Source of the DNA: an uncultured SAR86 cluster bacterium
Lineage (GTDB): Bacteria; Pseudomonadota; Gammaproteobacteria; Magnimaribacterales; AG-339-G14
DNA: 64,000 bases
Reading direction: 5' to 3'
Assembly: GCA_902563105.1 (NCBI GenBank)
Contig: CACEVU010000004.1
Coordinates: forward strand, 57,113-121,112
This document shows positions 42,405 to 50,994 of this stretch, piece by piece. The position numbers and the translations under genes are program-made. The notes under the pieces are model-generated. The model had not been told where the DNA came from. It made no database searches and worked only from the letters and a program-made list of their open reading frames with translations. Every line of letters begins with the position of its first letter. The first letter of the stretch is position 1.

Positions 42405-43136
42405 ATGGAAAAAGGCAAAATTGTTTTGGTTTTGGGTGTTGGCCCGAGTGAAGGACTTGGAGTGGCCCTTTGCAAAAAATTTGCAAAAGCAGGCTTCGAT
42501 GTTTATGGCTGTGGAAGAAGTCAGGACAACATGTCTAACTTAAGCAACATTGAAATTGAGGGAGGGACCATTACAGGAATCGTTGCGGATGTGACTGAGC
42601 CCAAAGAAGTAAAGAAGATTTTTGAAGAGTTAGACAAGACAGGAAAAGGCCTCGCTTCTGTTATCTATAACGCGGGAAATAATAATGCCAAACCTTTTTT
42701 GGAAATGGACTTACCTTTTTTTCAAGATCTTTGGGAAGTGTGCGCAAAAGGTGCATTTCTTGTTTCACAAGAGGCTATTCCTAGGCTAATTGAAAACAAG
42801 GGAGGTTCTTTAATTTTTACTGGGGCTACGGCTTCAATAAGATCTAGACCTCCTTTTACTGCTTTTGCGGCAGCCAAAAGTGCCGAGAGATCTTTAGCTC
42901 AGGGCCTCGCTAAGGAATTTGGTAGTTCTGGAATACACGTTGCTCATGTAATCATTGATGGCATTATTGATGGCGATAAAGTGAATCTTAGATTCCCGGA
43001 ATTTGCTGCTAGCAAAGGAGAAGATGGCAAGCTAAAAATTGATCAGATCGCAGAGAACTTTCTTTTGCTTCACAATCAACACAGAAGCACTTGGTCTTTT
43101 GAACTTGATTTGAGACCTTGGTCTGAAGATTGGTGA
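42405..43136 (+). CDS. Short-chain dehydrogenase/reductase lacking catalytic Ser and Tyr
   Basis: A 243-residue Rossmann protein. The cofactor motif reads VLVLGVGPSEGLGVALCKKF, the Asp in IVADVTEP contacts adenine and NAG is in VIYNAGNNNAKPF. The catalytic YxxxK reads FAAAK, and the expected Ser 13 residues earlier is Ala in TGATAS. The fold is intact, so it may bind NAD(P) but not perform standard SDR catalysis. Proteins with this ATAS...F-AAK layout do occur as a subgroup, so this may be normal for its relatives. Confidence 0.85.
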   Translation: MEKGKIVLVLGVGPSEGLGVALCKKFAKAGFDVYGCGRSQDNMSNLSNIEIEGGTITGIVADVTEPKEVKKIFEELDKTGKGLASVIYNAGNNNAKPFLEMDLPFFQDLWEVCAKGAFLVSQEAIPRLIENKGGSLIFTGATASIRSRPPFTAFAAAKSAERSLAQGLAKEFGSSGIHVAHVIIDGIIDGDKVNLRFPEFAASKGEDGKLKIDQIAENFLLLHNQHRSTWSFELDLRPWSEDW

Positions 43137-43138
43137 GA

Positions 43139-43162
43139 AACTTTTAAAAAAGTCTCTTCTAA
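43139..43162. terminator. Possible weak terminator between convergent genes
   Basis: An imperfect inverted repeat, AGAAACTT...AAGTCTCT, follows the SDR stop directly, with an A/T-rich loop. It lies in the 59-nt gap to the convergent cupin gene. The stem is short and low in G+C, so the call is weak. Confidence 0.2.
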
Positions 43163-43195
43163 ACATGCTGATTCAGATCAAAGTAAAGTCTTATT

Positions 43196-43717
43196 TCAGA
43201 CTAATTCTTTGTCTATCAAGACCGCGATGAGCAAAGCTGGTTCTGTGCCATTATTGACCCAGGCATGGTTGGTCCCTCTTTGAACAACTACGTCGTGAGG
43301 CTTAAGCTTCACTTCCTCTTCGTCCAAAATTAAGGTTATATCCCCTTTTAAAAGAATGATGTAATCTATGGTGTCGGTCTCATGCATTGCTGCGTTCTTA
43401 GAAGTATCAACTCGATGATGAGCAGCTCCTATTTTCTCAAACGCTTCAGCAGTAGCAGCTTCTATAGCTTCATCTGGGATGCCTTCAGGAATAGGATTTA
43501 TTTGGAAATAACGAAATTTTGTTCCTCCTTTTTCAGGTGAAAGCAAAATATCTATATCCGCTCTATCTTTTAGAGAAGAAGAATCTAAGCCTGATCCCTC
43601 TGTATTCCAAATTTCATATAGGCCTCCAGCTTCCTCGCCGATTGACCTTGCGGGCGGACCATCTATGGAAATAAGGGATTTCCCATTTTCGTTATGGCCT
43701 GTAATGATTCTTCTCAT
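43196..43717 (-). CDS. Cupin-domain protein
   Basis: A 173-residue protein with one beta-barrel cupin domain at the C-terminus. The first motif is HHRVDTSKNAAMHETDTIDY with DYIILLKGDITLIL, and the second is PHDVVVQRGTNHAWVNNG. These give His and Glu metal ligands. The N-terminal 70 residues are unassigned. It lies 14 nt after the GMC oxidoreductase gene; such cupins often accompany catabolic oxidoreductases, but the role is unknown. Confidence 0.85.
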   Translation of the reverse strand: MRRIITGHNENGKSLISIDGPPARSIGEEAGGLYEIWNTEGSGLDSSSLKDRADIDILLSPEKGGTKFRYFQINPIPEGIPDEAIEAATAEAFEKIGAAHHRVDTSKNAAMHETDTIDYIILLKGDITLILDEEEVKLKPHDVVVQRGTNHAWVNNGTEPALLIAVLIDKELV

Positions 43718-43731
43718 AAATTTTCTTAGAA

Positions 43732-45360
43732 CTATGAAGCTTGTCTAATCAAATCTGCAGCTTTTTCAGCAATCATAATTGCTGGAGCATTTGTATTACC
43801 CGCAATTAAGGTAGGCATAATAGATGCATCAACCACTCGAAGGCCGTCGATACCATGTACTTTAAGCTTGTCATCTACGACGCTCATTTCATCGCTGCCC
43901 ATTTTGCAAGTGCTAACTGGATGATAAAGAGACTCGCCAGTATCCCTTAGCCAATTGTCTAACTCAGCATCATCATCAACGTTAAGTTCTGGTCCAGGCT
44001 TAGCAGGTTCGCCTCGGTATTCATCAAATGCCGGCTGCATGAAGATACGTCTTGTCTCTCTAAAGGCATTTCTTAAGTCTATGACATCCTCTTCTTCTGA
44101 TAAATAGTTTGGGTAAAGCAAAGGCTCGTCCTCAGCATCAGCACTTTTTAAAGTTAAATACCCCCTGCTTTGAGGCCTGCATATATAAGCAATGCTTGAG
44201 AAACCGTGCTCTAAAGTTACCCCTTCCCTAAAATGTTGATCCGGGCTTTGAAATGAAACATAGTGCAATTGAGTATCTGGTAAATCTTTATCGGGACTAG
44301 ATTTGAAAAATGCTCCTCCACTGCATGGAGGATATGCTGCATCTCCACTACCCAAAAGAAGATATTTCACTCCAGCTAATTGAGTTTTTAGCCAAGATGC
44401 TGATCTGTGCAAAGTAACTGGTTTGGTTGCATAAAAAGAGCAAGTTACGCCGTAATGATCTTGTAAGTTTTTTCCTACTCCCTTAAGTTCATGAACCATG
44501 CCTATTCCGTGTTTGGTTATCTCATTTGAATCACCAATTCCACTTCGCATTAAGATCTGCGGTGAACTTAAAGCACCTGCAGACAAAATAACTTCATCAT
44601 TAACAAAGCATTTGGTTCTAACTCCCTTCTCATTAACATACTCTATACCCTTGGCTTTCTTGCCATCAAAAATTAGTTTGTCCACGGTTACATTAGTTTC
44701 GTTGCTTAAATTTTTCCTATTTAAGACAGGATGCAGATAAGCCCTTGCAGAACTCCATCTTCTCGGTCCTCTTGGAGTATCGTTTATTGTATGTTCGTAT
44801 CTAGAAAATCCTTCTTGCTGAGCTCCATTAAAATCTCTAGTGTAAGGAAATCCTGCCTGTTGACCGGCTTCAATAAATTTATCTAATAGCAAATCATCTT
44901 GTCTGTTTGATTTTTTGACATGCAGCGGTCCATCATAGCCATGGAATTCTTCATCCCCATCACCATGAAAGTTTTCAGCCTTTTTGAAATAAGGCAGAAC
45001 ATCCTCGTACGACCAGCCTTCATTGCCTTGCTGTCTCCATAAATCATAATCATAAGCATGGCCACGAATGTAGATCATTGCATTAATTGATGAAGAACCT
45101 CCCCATCCTTTGCCTCTTGGCCAATACAAATGGCGATTGTTTGTTGTAGATTCTGGTTCAGTTTCGAAGCCATAATTTGAATCGTTCTTTGTGGGTACTA
45201 TCTGCGAATACCCCGAAGGCATGTGAATAAACATATTTTTATCCTTACCGCCAGCTTCCAGCAGAAGAACGCTTTTCTCTCCATCTTCACTCAATCTGTT
45301 GGCCATAACACATCCAGAGCTGCCTGCACCAACCACTACATAATCAAAAGTTTTTTCCAT
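43732..45360 (-). CDS. GMC-family oxidoreductase (choline/alcohol dehydrogenase-like)
   Basis: A flavin enzyme of about 542 residues. The FAD fold is YVVVGAGSSGCVMANRLSE, followed by WPRGKGWGGSSSINAMIYIR. The second GMC signature is GALSSPQILMRSGIG. The active site has His in LYHPVSTCKMG and Asn in AGNTNAPAIMIAEK. It resembles choline dehydrogenase BetA and polyethylene glycol or alcohol dehydrogenases. No betB is near, so I do not assign choline. The start is ATG 45360, six bases after GGAG, rather than the in-frame ATG at 45387. Confidence 0.92.
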   Translation of the reverse strand: MEKTFDYVVVGAGSSGCVMANRLSEDGEKSVLLLEAGGKDKNMFIHMPSGYSQIVPTKNDSNYGFETEPESTTNNRHLYWPRGKGWGGSSSINAMIYIRGHAYDYDLWRQQGNEGWSYEDVLPYFKKAENFHGDGDEEFHGYDGPLHVKKSNRQDDLLLDKFIEAGQQAGFPYTRDFNGAQQEGFSRYEHTINDTPRGPRRWSSARAYLHPVLNRKNLSNETNVTVDKLIFDGKKAKGIEYVNEKGVRTKCFVNDEVILSAGALSSPQILMRSGIGDSNEITKHGIGMVHELKGVGKNLQDHYGVTCSFYATKPVTLHRSASWLKTQLAGVKYLLLGSGDAAYPPCSGGAFFKSSPDKDLPDTQLHYVSFQSPDQHFREGVTLEHGFSSIAYICRPQSRGYLTLKSADAEDEPLLYPNYLSEEEDVIDLRNAFRETRRIFMQPAFDEYRGEPAKPGPELNVDDDAELDNWLRDTGESLYHPVSTCKMGSDEMSVVDDKLKVHGIDGLRVVDASIMPTLIAGNTNAPAIMIAEKAADLIRQAS

Positions 45361-45426
45361 AATTTTCTCCACAGGAGAGATTATCAATATGAAAAAGTAT
45401 GTGCAATAAAAATAATTAGAGTTTAA

Positions 45427-46089
45427 CTATTTAAAATCTTTAAAGTCGAAATAGTTAATGCCTGGCTTGGAAGATTGAGAATGTCTCATGATTGCTTTAG
45501 GAAGTTTTTTTATTGAGATGCTTCTGAATTTCTTAAGAGGTCCAAATAAGAATGGATCCGCAAAAAATGAGAAGATATCAGCTAAAAAAACGTCAAACCT
45601 AAACTTGTTACCCGTAAGGTGTCCTGGCCTGAATATGTTGGTAGTTTCGAAATCAAGCTTTACTATTTCTTCCTCAAGCAAGCCCTTGGTCTTTAGATAA
45701 TAATTCCAAGAATTAGGGTTGGCACCGACAGCAGAAACCAAAGAAATATTTTTGACGCCGGCTTCCTTGGCATTTTTAGCTATTTGAAATTGGTAGGTAA
45801 AATCTACCAGATAAAATTCTTTTTTTAGGCTTTCGCTCATTAAACCCATGACGTTGTGGAAATATAATGCTTGCCCAAGAGATAAATAAAGATGGTCGAT
45901 ATTTTGTAAATTGAGCTCTTCGGGAAGATTATTAAAATCAATAATTAATTCTTTAGCATTAGACGGTAAATTAGGAACTCTTCTTCTAGATAAAGCGAAA
46001 ATAGATCCTTCTTCTTTGCCTAATTCCTTAAGAATTTCGTTGCCCAAAAAACCTGTTGAACCAGCAAGTAAACTTACTATTGATGTCAT
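45427..46089 (-). CDS. Atypical SDR NAD(P)-binding protein (HTATIP2-like)
   Basis: A 220-residue Rossmann-fold protein of the NAD(P)H-binding oxidoreductase group. The nucleotide motif is SLLAGSTGFLGNEILKELG, the second motif is FALSRRRVP, and IDHLYLSLGQALY and ISLVSAVGANPNSWNYY follow. KGLLEEEIVKLDF and NIFRPGHLTG complete the HTATIP2-like layout. The substrate is unknown. It overlaps the MAPEG gene by 4 nt. Confidence 0.83.
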   Translation of the reverse strand: MTSIVSLLAGSTGFLGNEILKELGKEEGSIFALSRRRVPNLPSNAKELIIDFNNLPEELNLQNIDHLYLSLGQALYFHNVMGLMSESLKKEFYLVDFTYQFQIAKNAKEAGVKNISLVSAVGANPNSWNYYLKTKGLLEEEIVKLDFETTNIFRPGHLTGNKFRFDVFLADIFSFFADPFLFGPLKKFRSISIKKLPKAIMRHSQSSKPGINYFDFKDFK

Positions 46090-46484
46090 GAGAGAATTTT
46101 TAAGAAGGCCGATACTATCAAACTAATTAACCCCAGAAATGTGAGGGTCATCCCACCAATTCTTAAAAGGCCGTTTTTCTTCATAAAAGAAAAGGCTATG
46201 CCATGCATAAATCTGCCGACGGTAAAAACTGTGCCGCAAATATAGAGAAAAGTTTCTGAGGCTCCGGTTAATTCTAGCAATAGCATCAATATTAAAAATA
46301 ATGGTGCGTATTCTATTAAGTTGCCATGGCCTCTTATGGCTCGTTCAAGTTCAAGAGGATCGATTACTCTGCCAGGCTTGTGGAAAGACTTGGTAACAGG
46401 GCTACCTCTCAAATCAAGTACTCTTACAGCTAGAACTATCATGAAAGCAGAAAGGATTGCGGCAAAAAGCAAGGTAACTTCCAT
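46086..46484 (-). CDS. MAPEG family membrane protein (second copy)
   Basis: A 132-residue four-helix protein. The signature RAIRGHGNLIEYAPLFLILM keeps the Arg, Asn and Glu of the family, followed by TVGRFMHGIAFSF. It is related to but not the same as the protein at 23127-23540. Members conjugate or reduce lipid-derived substrates with glutathione. It lies eight bases after the DUF4399 gene. Confidence 0.87.
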   Translation of the reverse strand: MEVTLLFAAILSAFMIVLAVRVLDLRGSPVTKSFHKPGRVIDPLELERAIRGHGNLIEYAPLFLILMLLLELTGASETFLYICGTVFTVGRFMHGIAFSFMKKNGLLRIGGMTLTFLGLISLIVSAFLKILS

Positions 46485-46492
46485 ATTAATCT

Positions 46493-46882
46493 CTATTCAA
46501 TGACAGTTATTTCAATGATCTCAGAAATAAGAGGAGGATCATGAGGAATATGAAACTTATCTCCCAAGACCAATTGAAGCTTATGTTTGCCCAAGGGCAA
46601 ATTAAGCATTGTTTCTGTTTGTCCTAGACCAAAATGCAGATGTTGATCTGAAGAAGGGATCGGCATTGAATAATTGATTTCGTTTTGATTTATCAAAAGA
46701 TGGTGATGACCGGTGTTGTCAACGTCTATTCCCGCGGGGGCAATTCCTTTGCCTGATAAGCCAAATTGAACAAGAAAAGGTGACTTTAACTCATCCCCAT
46801 CTTCAAGGTTTATAAAATAAACTTTTTCAGAAAAGACGTTGATAGATATTAAAGTTAGTAAAATCGTTAAAAATAGTCTCAT
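46493..46882 (-). CDS. Exported DUF4399 protein
   Basis: A 129-residue protein with a signal peptide (LFLTILLTLISINVFS) and a DUF4399 beta-sandwich. Visible marks are VYFINLEDGDELKSPFLVQF, GIAPAGIDVDNTGHHHLLIN, DQHLHFGLGQTET, LPLGKHKLQLVLGD and HIPHDPPLIS. The His-rich motifs may bind copper or another metal, which is inference. It lies between the MAPEG and metallo-hydrolase-fold genes in one transcript. Confidence 0.88.
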   Translation of the reverse strand: MRLFLTILLTLISINVFSEKVYFINLEDGDELKSPFLVQFGLSGKGIAPAGIDVDNTGHHHLLINQNEINYSMPIPSSDQHLHFGLGQTETMLNLPLGKHKLQLVLGDKFHIPHDPPLISEIIEITVIE

Positions 46883-46891
46883 TTTTTTAAT

Positions 46892-47926
46892 TTATTTAAC
46901 AACTTTACCGTCCCTAGCAACTTTTTGTCCTAAGTTTTTTTTTGTTTTTGACTGATATTCGGAAGATTTTATTTGCTTATAAGAGTTCAAGACATTCCAT
47001 TTGTGAAAACCTTCCATAAGGTCTTTGATGTTATCTTCGATTATGTACTCAGCAGGAATATTTATTTGTTTTACATAATCTTCTATAACAATATTTTCTT
47101 TTTTTAAGGATTTTGACAATTTCAACGCATACTCTAAATAAGAAATGTAGCTTTCTACTATGCTGCCATCTGAGATTTTTCCATGACCAGCTACTATAGT
47201 GACAGGGTCAATTTTTGATTTAAATTTTTTCATGGTCTTTAAATAATCTGAAACGGTCTCGGATCTCGCCCAGGGAATACTACCTTTTCCGAAAATCAAA
47301 TTACCTGTCCATGCGGCTCTGGCACTAGGAACATACAAAACTGTGTCGCTTGGAGACATGCCCGGACCAAAATAATGCAACTCCACTATTTTATTTCCTA
47401 AATCTAAAGTCTTTTTTGTTTTGAAAGAAACCGAAGGCAGCCTATCTTCAACTTCTTCAAATAACCCAGTGCTACCTCCCACTGTGACCGAAATAATTTC
47501 TTTTCTTTTTTGAAGAGAATTTTTTTTTAAAAAATCTATTGTCTTTTCATGAGCAATAATAGTAGTTGAATCTGGAAAAACGTAATTTCCGAAAACATGA
47601 TCGCCAAATGCATTGAGGTTTACTAAATATTTAATCGGCAAGTCTGTTACTTTTTTTACTGCAGCAATAATCTGTTCTCCCATCTCGCCAGTAAAATGAG
47701 CATCAATAACTAAAACAGAGTTTTCTCCAACGACAAACCCAGTATTATCAGCAAAGGGTGTGTTAGATAGAAGTGCGAATACACCGTCATCAATTTCTAG
47801 CGTTTCAAGTTCGACTCCTGTTGGGTCTAAAGGAGGAGGAACAAACCATTCCGGCCTATTATTTGCATGAAGAATCGTGCAAATCAAAAATAGACCAATA
47901 AAAACAAGAGACTTTAGATTAAACAT
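46892..47926 (-). CDS. Exported metallo-beta-lactamase-fold protein with degenerate metal site
   Basis: A 344-residue protein with a signal peptide (SLVFIGLFLICTILHANN) and an MBL fold. The family motif HxHxDH reads NAFGDH at 105-110 (VNLNAFGDHVFGN), so two His ligands are Asn105 and Phe107. The later His in GPGH is Met in YFGPGMSPSD, and the Asp of TGD is Asn in WTGNLIF. Asp109, His110 and the His of VAGHGK remain. Normal two-zinc hydrolysis seems unlikely. A C-terminal helical segment of about 80 residues follows. Related proteins act as quinoprotein-relay or SoxH-like hydrolases. Confidence 0.85.
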   Translation of the reverse strand: MFNLKSLVFIGLFLICTILHANNRPEWFVPPPLDPTGVELETLEIDDGVFALLSNTPFADNTGFVVGENSVLVIDAHFTGEMGEQIIAAVKKVTDLPIKYLVNLNAFGDHVFGNYVFPDSTTIIAHEKTIDFLKKNSLQKRKEIISVTVGGSTGLFEEVEDRLPSVSFKTKKTLDLGNKIVELHYFGPGMSPSDTVLYVPSARAAWTGNLIFGKGSIPWARSETVSDYLKTMKKFKSKIDPVTIVAGHGKISDGSIVESYISYLEYALKLSKSLKKENIVIEDYVKQINIPAEYIIEDNIKDLMEGFHKWNVLNSYKQIKSSEYQSKTKKNLGQKVARDGKVVK

Positions 47927-47932
47927 TTATGT

Positions 47933-49135
47933 TCAATTTTTCGCATTTTTAAATCTTTCGCCTCGCTTTTTGGCAAGTTCAAAAGCGGCCTGCGTTTCTG
48001 CTTTTACCTCGTCGCGTTGCTTTTGACTCAACTCAGCAAATTCTTCTGCCCACCAGCGCTTAGTAACCTGCGGGAAAGTTCCCATACGATTTACACTCGC
48101 ATTGGCTCCGCGATCACGACCAGCTATATAACCTCCTGCCCCTTTTGTACTAGCCTTGGACTTACCAAAAGGGATTAGATCTCCTTCCATTTTTGGTATT
48201 AAAAAGTAAGGCATTGAAATGCGTGTTTCTCCTTCAGGAATAAGCGTTGTGTTTACTCGATGAAGAGTTGCAGAATATTTTCCTTCGCTCAAATGCATAA
48301 GAGTCCCGCCGGTGTTTACAATCATCGAACCAGGAATGACTGGAACATGGTAATCGCCAGGCGCTGTTCGACAAGTAACAGGAGCATCAATCCATTGGCC
48401 CTCACCAGCTACTACCTGTAAGCCGGGTCTGTCGTTTATCAATAAAGCTATGAAGGGCGGACCATCGATGTGAGCACCAACTTTGTTGCTATTGAATTTA
48501 GCGTATTCTTTTCTAACCATGTCTCTATCTTCTTTTGCATATGCTTCTAGGCTGAAATTGTGATTTAAGCTTGCAGCTAAATCGGGATCTTCAAAATCGA
48601 AATATTTTTTGAAAGCTGAGACATCTTCTCCAAGAGATTCAACAATCGCCTCGCCAAGAAGGTGAGTCAACCTATGATATCGTGCATTTAGGTCATCAAT
48701 AATAGGCCTAAAACTTGGTAGGGCCTTTTCGTCTGGCCACGTATTGGGTCCTCGAAAGAGACGGCGATGTATTGGTTGAGTTTTATCATCGTGCTTGCAT
48801 AAAGGCTCTTGTTCAAAACCATATTGAAAGGCTTCAATTACTTGTCCATAACCAATATCAGCAGGTGTTGGAAAACTGTAGCCCCTAAAATAAGGCGTTT
48901 TAGCAATGTATGAAGATTTTTTTACCTCTTTTGAAGATTCAAAAAAAGATCTAACTTCTTGAAAAGCGCTTTTCTGAAAATCATCAGAAAACCCTGGCGC
49001 ATTAGTGAGCACCATAAATCCAAATTCAGATAAAGCATAAGAAAGATCTTGAAAGAATTTTTTTGGATTTGAATCTCGATCCAGCCAATTTACTTCGGGC
49101 AATTCTAAAGAACTTTTGTATTCTTGATGTTCCAT
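47933..49135 (-). CDS. 2-oxoglutarate/Fe(II) oxygenase, isopenicillin N synthase family
   Basis: A 400-residue oxygenase. The iron triad is His and Asp in GAHIDGPPFIALL and His in SATLHRVNTT. The oxoacid-binding Arg-x-Ser is in ETRISMPYFLIP. The N-terminal DIOX region is FGFMVLTNAPGFSDDF with the PYFRGYSF segment typical of the family. The substrate is unknown. It is first in the run toward the MBL and MAPEG genes, six bases before the MBL gene. Confidence 0.9.
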   Translation of the reverse strand: MEHQEYKSSLELPEVNWLDRDSNPKKFFQDLSYALSEFGFMVLTNAPGFSDDFQKSAFQEVRSFFESSKEVKKSSYIAKTPYFRGYSFPTPADIGYGQVIEAFQYGFEQEPLCKHDDKTQPIHRRLFRGPNTWPDEKALPSFRPIIDDLNARYHRLTHLLGEAIVESLGEDVSAFKKYFDFEDPDLAASLNHNFSLEAYAKEDRDMVRKEYAKFNSNKVGAHIDGPPFIALLINDRPGLQVVAGEGQWIDAPVTCRTAPGDYHVPVIPGSMIVNTGGTLMHLSEGKYSATLHRVNTTLIPEGETRISMPYFLIPKMEGDLIPFGKSKASTKGAGGYIAGRDRGANASVNRMGTFPQVTKRWWAEEFAELSQKQRDEVKAETQAAFELAKKRGERFKNAKN

Positions 49136-49167
49136 CTAGCTAGATTATTCAAAACCAAAGTATAAAT

Positions 49168-50994
49168 CTACTCCACTGTGACTGACTTAGCTAAGTTTCT
49201 TGGTTGATCAATATCTGTGCCCCTTAGCAAAGCAACTTCATAAGAAAGAATTTGCAACGGCACGGTATAAAGAATTGGTGTCAACAAGAAATCGCACTCT
49301 GGCAGGTTGATGAGATTTTTTGGTTTCAATTTCATGTTACCTGCAGCGTTACCTACTACAAAAAGTTTTCCACCTCTGGCTTTGACCTCCTCTAGGTTGG
49401 AAATCAATTTTTCTGCCAGTTCATTTTCGGGAGCTAGGGCGATGACAGGCATGTCTTTATCAATCAAAGCCAGCGGCCCATGTTTTAGTTCTCCAGCTGG
49501 ATAAGCTTCAGCATGAATGTAAGAAATTTCTTTCAACTTAAGAGAGCCTTCTTTGGCTATGGGATAAAAGATCCCTCTGCCTAAAAACAATGCGTTGTCT
49601 TTTTTTGCTATCTCTTTAGCAATTTTTACTATGTTGGATTTCAGTTTTAGCGACTCAGAGATAATTTCAGGCAGCACCCTTAAAGCACCTACCATCCTGG
49701 CTCTTAGTCTGGGATTTAATTTTCTTGCTTTGGCTAAGGATAAAGTAAGCAACATCAAGGCAGTAAGCTGCGTGGTAAATGCCTTGGTAGAGGCCACTCC
49801 AATTTCAGGTCCGGCATTCGTTAGTAAAACAAAATCTGATTCTCTTGCGAGCGAGCTCGTAGGAACGTTGCAAATAGTTAACGAGCCTAAATAATCTCTC
49901 TCTTTTGCATACCTTAGGGCTCCCAAAGTATCTGCAGTTTCTCCAGACTGCGAAATCGTCAAAAGTAAAGTGTTCTTATCAACATAAGGGTTTTTGTATC
50001 GATATTCACTTGCATAGTCAATTTGGGTTGGCAAGTTTGCGATGGCTGAAAACCAATTTGCCGCTACTCTTCCGGCATGTAAGCTAGTGCCAGCGGCGAC
50101 AATTTGAATTCTTTCTACCTTTGAGAGTAATTTGCTTGAACCTTCCCCAAAAATATTTTCTAGAACATCTTCTCCTCCAATCCTGCCATCTAAAGTATTG
50201 AGAATTGCAAGAGGCTGTTCGTAAATTTCTTTTTCCATGAAATGTCGATAACCATTTTTTCCCATCGCTTCACTCGATACATTGATTTTGGTAATTTTTC
50301 TTATAGCTCTTTTTTTATTCTTATCCAAGATCTTGTAATCCTGAGCTGACACCTCTGCAACATCACCATCTTCAAGAAAGATAAATTCGTTTGTTAAATC
50401 GGCAAGAGCCAGAGGATCGGATGCAGCGAACATGCCTGAATCGGATTTCCCCAGAAGCAATGGAGATTTATTTCTCGTCAAATAAAAAGTCGATTCGTTG
50501 TTTTGATCAATAGCTGCAACTGCATAAGCACCCTCTAATTTACCTTTTAGGAGAGACATAGCTGAGAGCATCTCATTGCCTTGTGTCAAAAAGAAATCCA
50601 ACTGGTGGGCAATTAATTCGGAATCAGTTTCTGAGACGAACCGATAGCCCTTTTTGACCAGCTGTTCTTTCAAAAGGACGTAATTCTCAATGATGCCGTT
50701 GTGCACAATAAAAACTCTGTTGTTGGAAACGTGCGGATGAGCATTTTCTTTAGAGGGCTTGCCGTGGGTTGCCCATCTTGTGTGAGCAATACCTACCTTT
50801 CCCTTTGGCTTTTCTTTGACCATTTTAGATTCAAGCTTTTTGACTTTTCCCAAAGACCTTAAGTGAGCAATATCATGAACCTGGTGCAAAGCTACGCCAG
50901 CCGAGTCATAGCCGCGATATTCCATTTTGTACAAGCCTTGTACTAAGAGTTTGCCAACACTTCTTTCAGTTGCAGCTGCTATTATTCCGCACAT
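49168..50994 (-). CDS. glmS: Glutamine-fructose-6-phosphate aminotransferase GlmS
   Basis: This enzyme makes glucosamine 6-phosphate for peptidoglycan and LPS. The glutaminase nucleophile Cys2 is in MCGIIAAATE, with HTRWATHGKPS and NHDN-type IVHNGIIENY after it. Two SIS sugar-isomerase domains follow, with TISQSGETADTLGALRYAK and LGRGIFYPIAKEGSLKLKEI. The end PRNLAKSVTVE is standard. At 608 residues it equals E. coli GlmS (609). Its ATG overlaps the glmU stop by one base (TAATG), so both steps of UDP-GlcNAc supply are coupled. Confidence 0.98.
   Translation of the reverse strand: MCGIIAAATERSVGKLLVQGLYKMEYRGYDSAGVALHQVHDIAHLRSLGKVKKLESKMVKEKPKGKVGIAHTRWATHGKPSKENAHPHVSNNRVFIVHNGIIENYVLLKEQLVKKGYRFVSETDSELIAHQLDFFLTQGNEMLSAMSLLKGKLEGAYAVAAIDQNNESTFYLTRNKSPLLLGKSDSGMFAASDPLALADLTNEFIFLEDGDVAEVSAQDYKILDKNKKRAIRKITKINVSSEAMGKNGYRHFMEKEIYEQPLAILNTLDGRIGGEDVLENIFGEGSSKLLSKVERIQIVAAGTSLHAGRVAANWFSAIANLPTQIDYASEYRYKNPYVDKNTLLLTISQSGETADTLGALRYAKERDYLGSLTICNVPTSSLARESDFVLLTNAGPEIGVASTKAFTTQLTALMLLTLSLAKARKLNPRLRARMVGALRVLPEIISESLKLKSNIVKIAKEIAKKDNALFLGRGIFYPIAKEGSLKLKEISYIHAEAYPAGELKHGPLALIDKDMPVIALAPENELAEKLISNLEEVKARGGKLFVVGNAAGNMKLKPKNLINLPECDFLLTPILYTVPLQILSYEVALLRGTDIDQPRNLAKSVTVE

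Noticed and set aside
43732..45360. Assignment as choline dehydrogenase BetA
   Set aside because: The GMC family has many alcohol oxidising members, and no betaine aldehyde dehydrogenase or choline transporter lies nearby.
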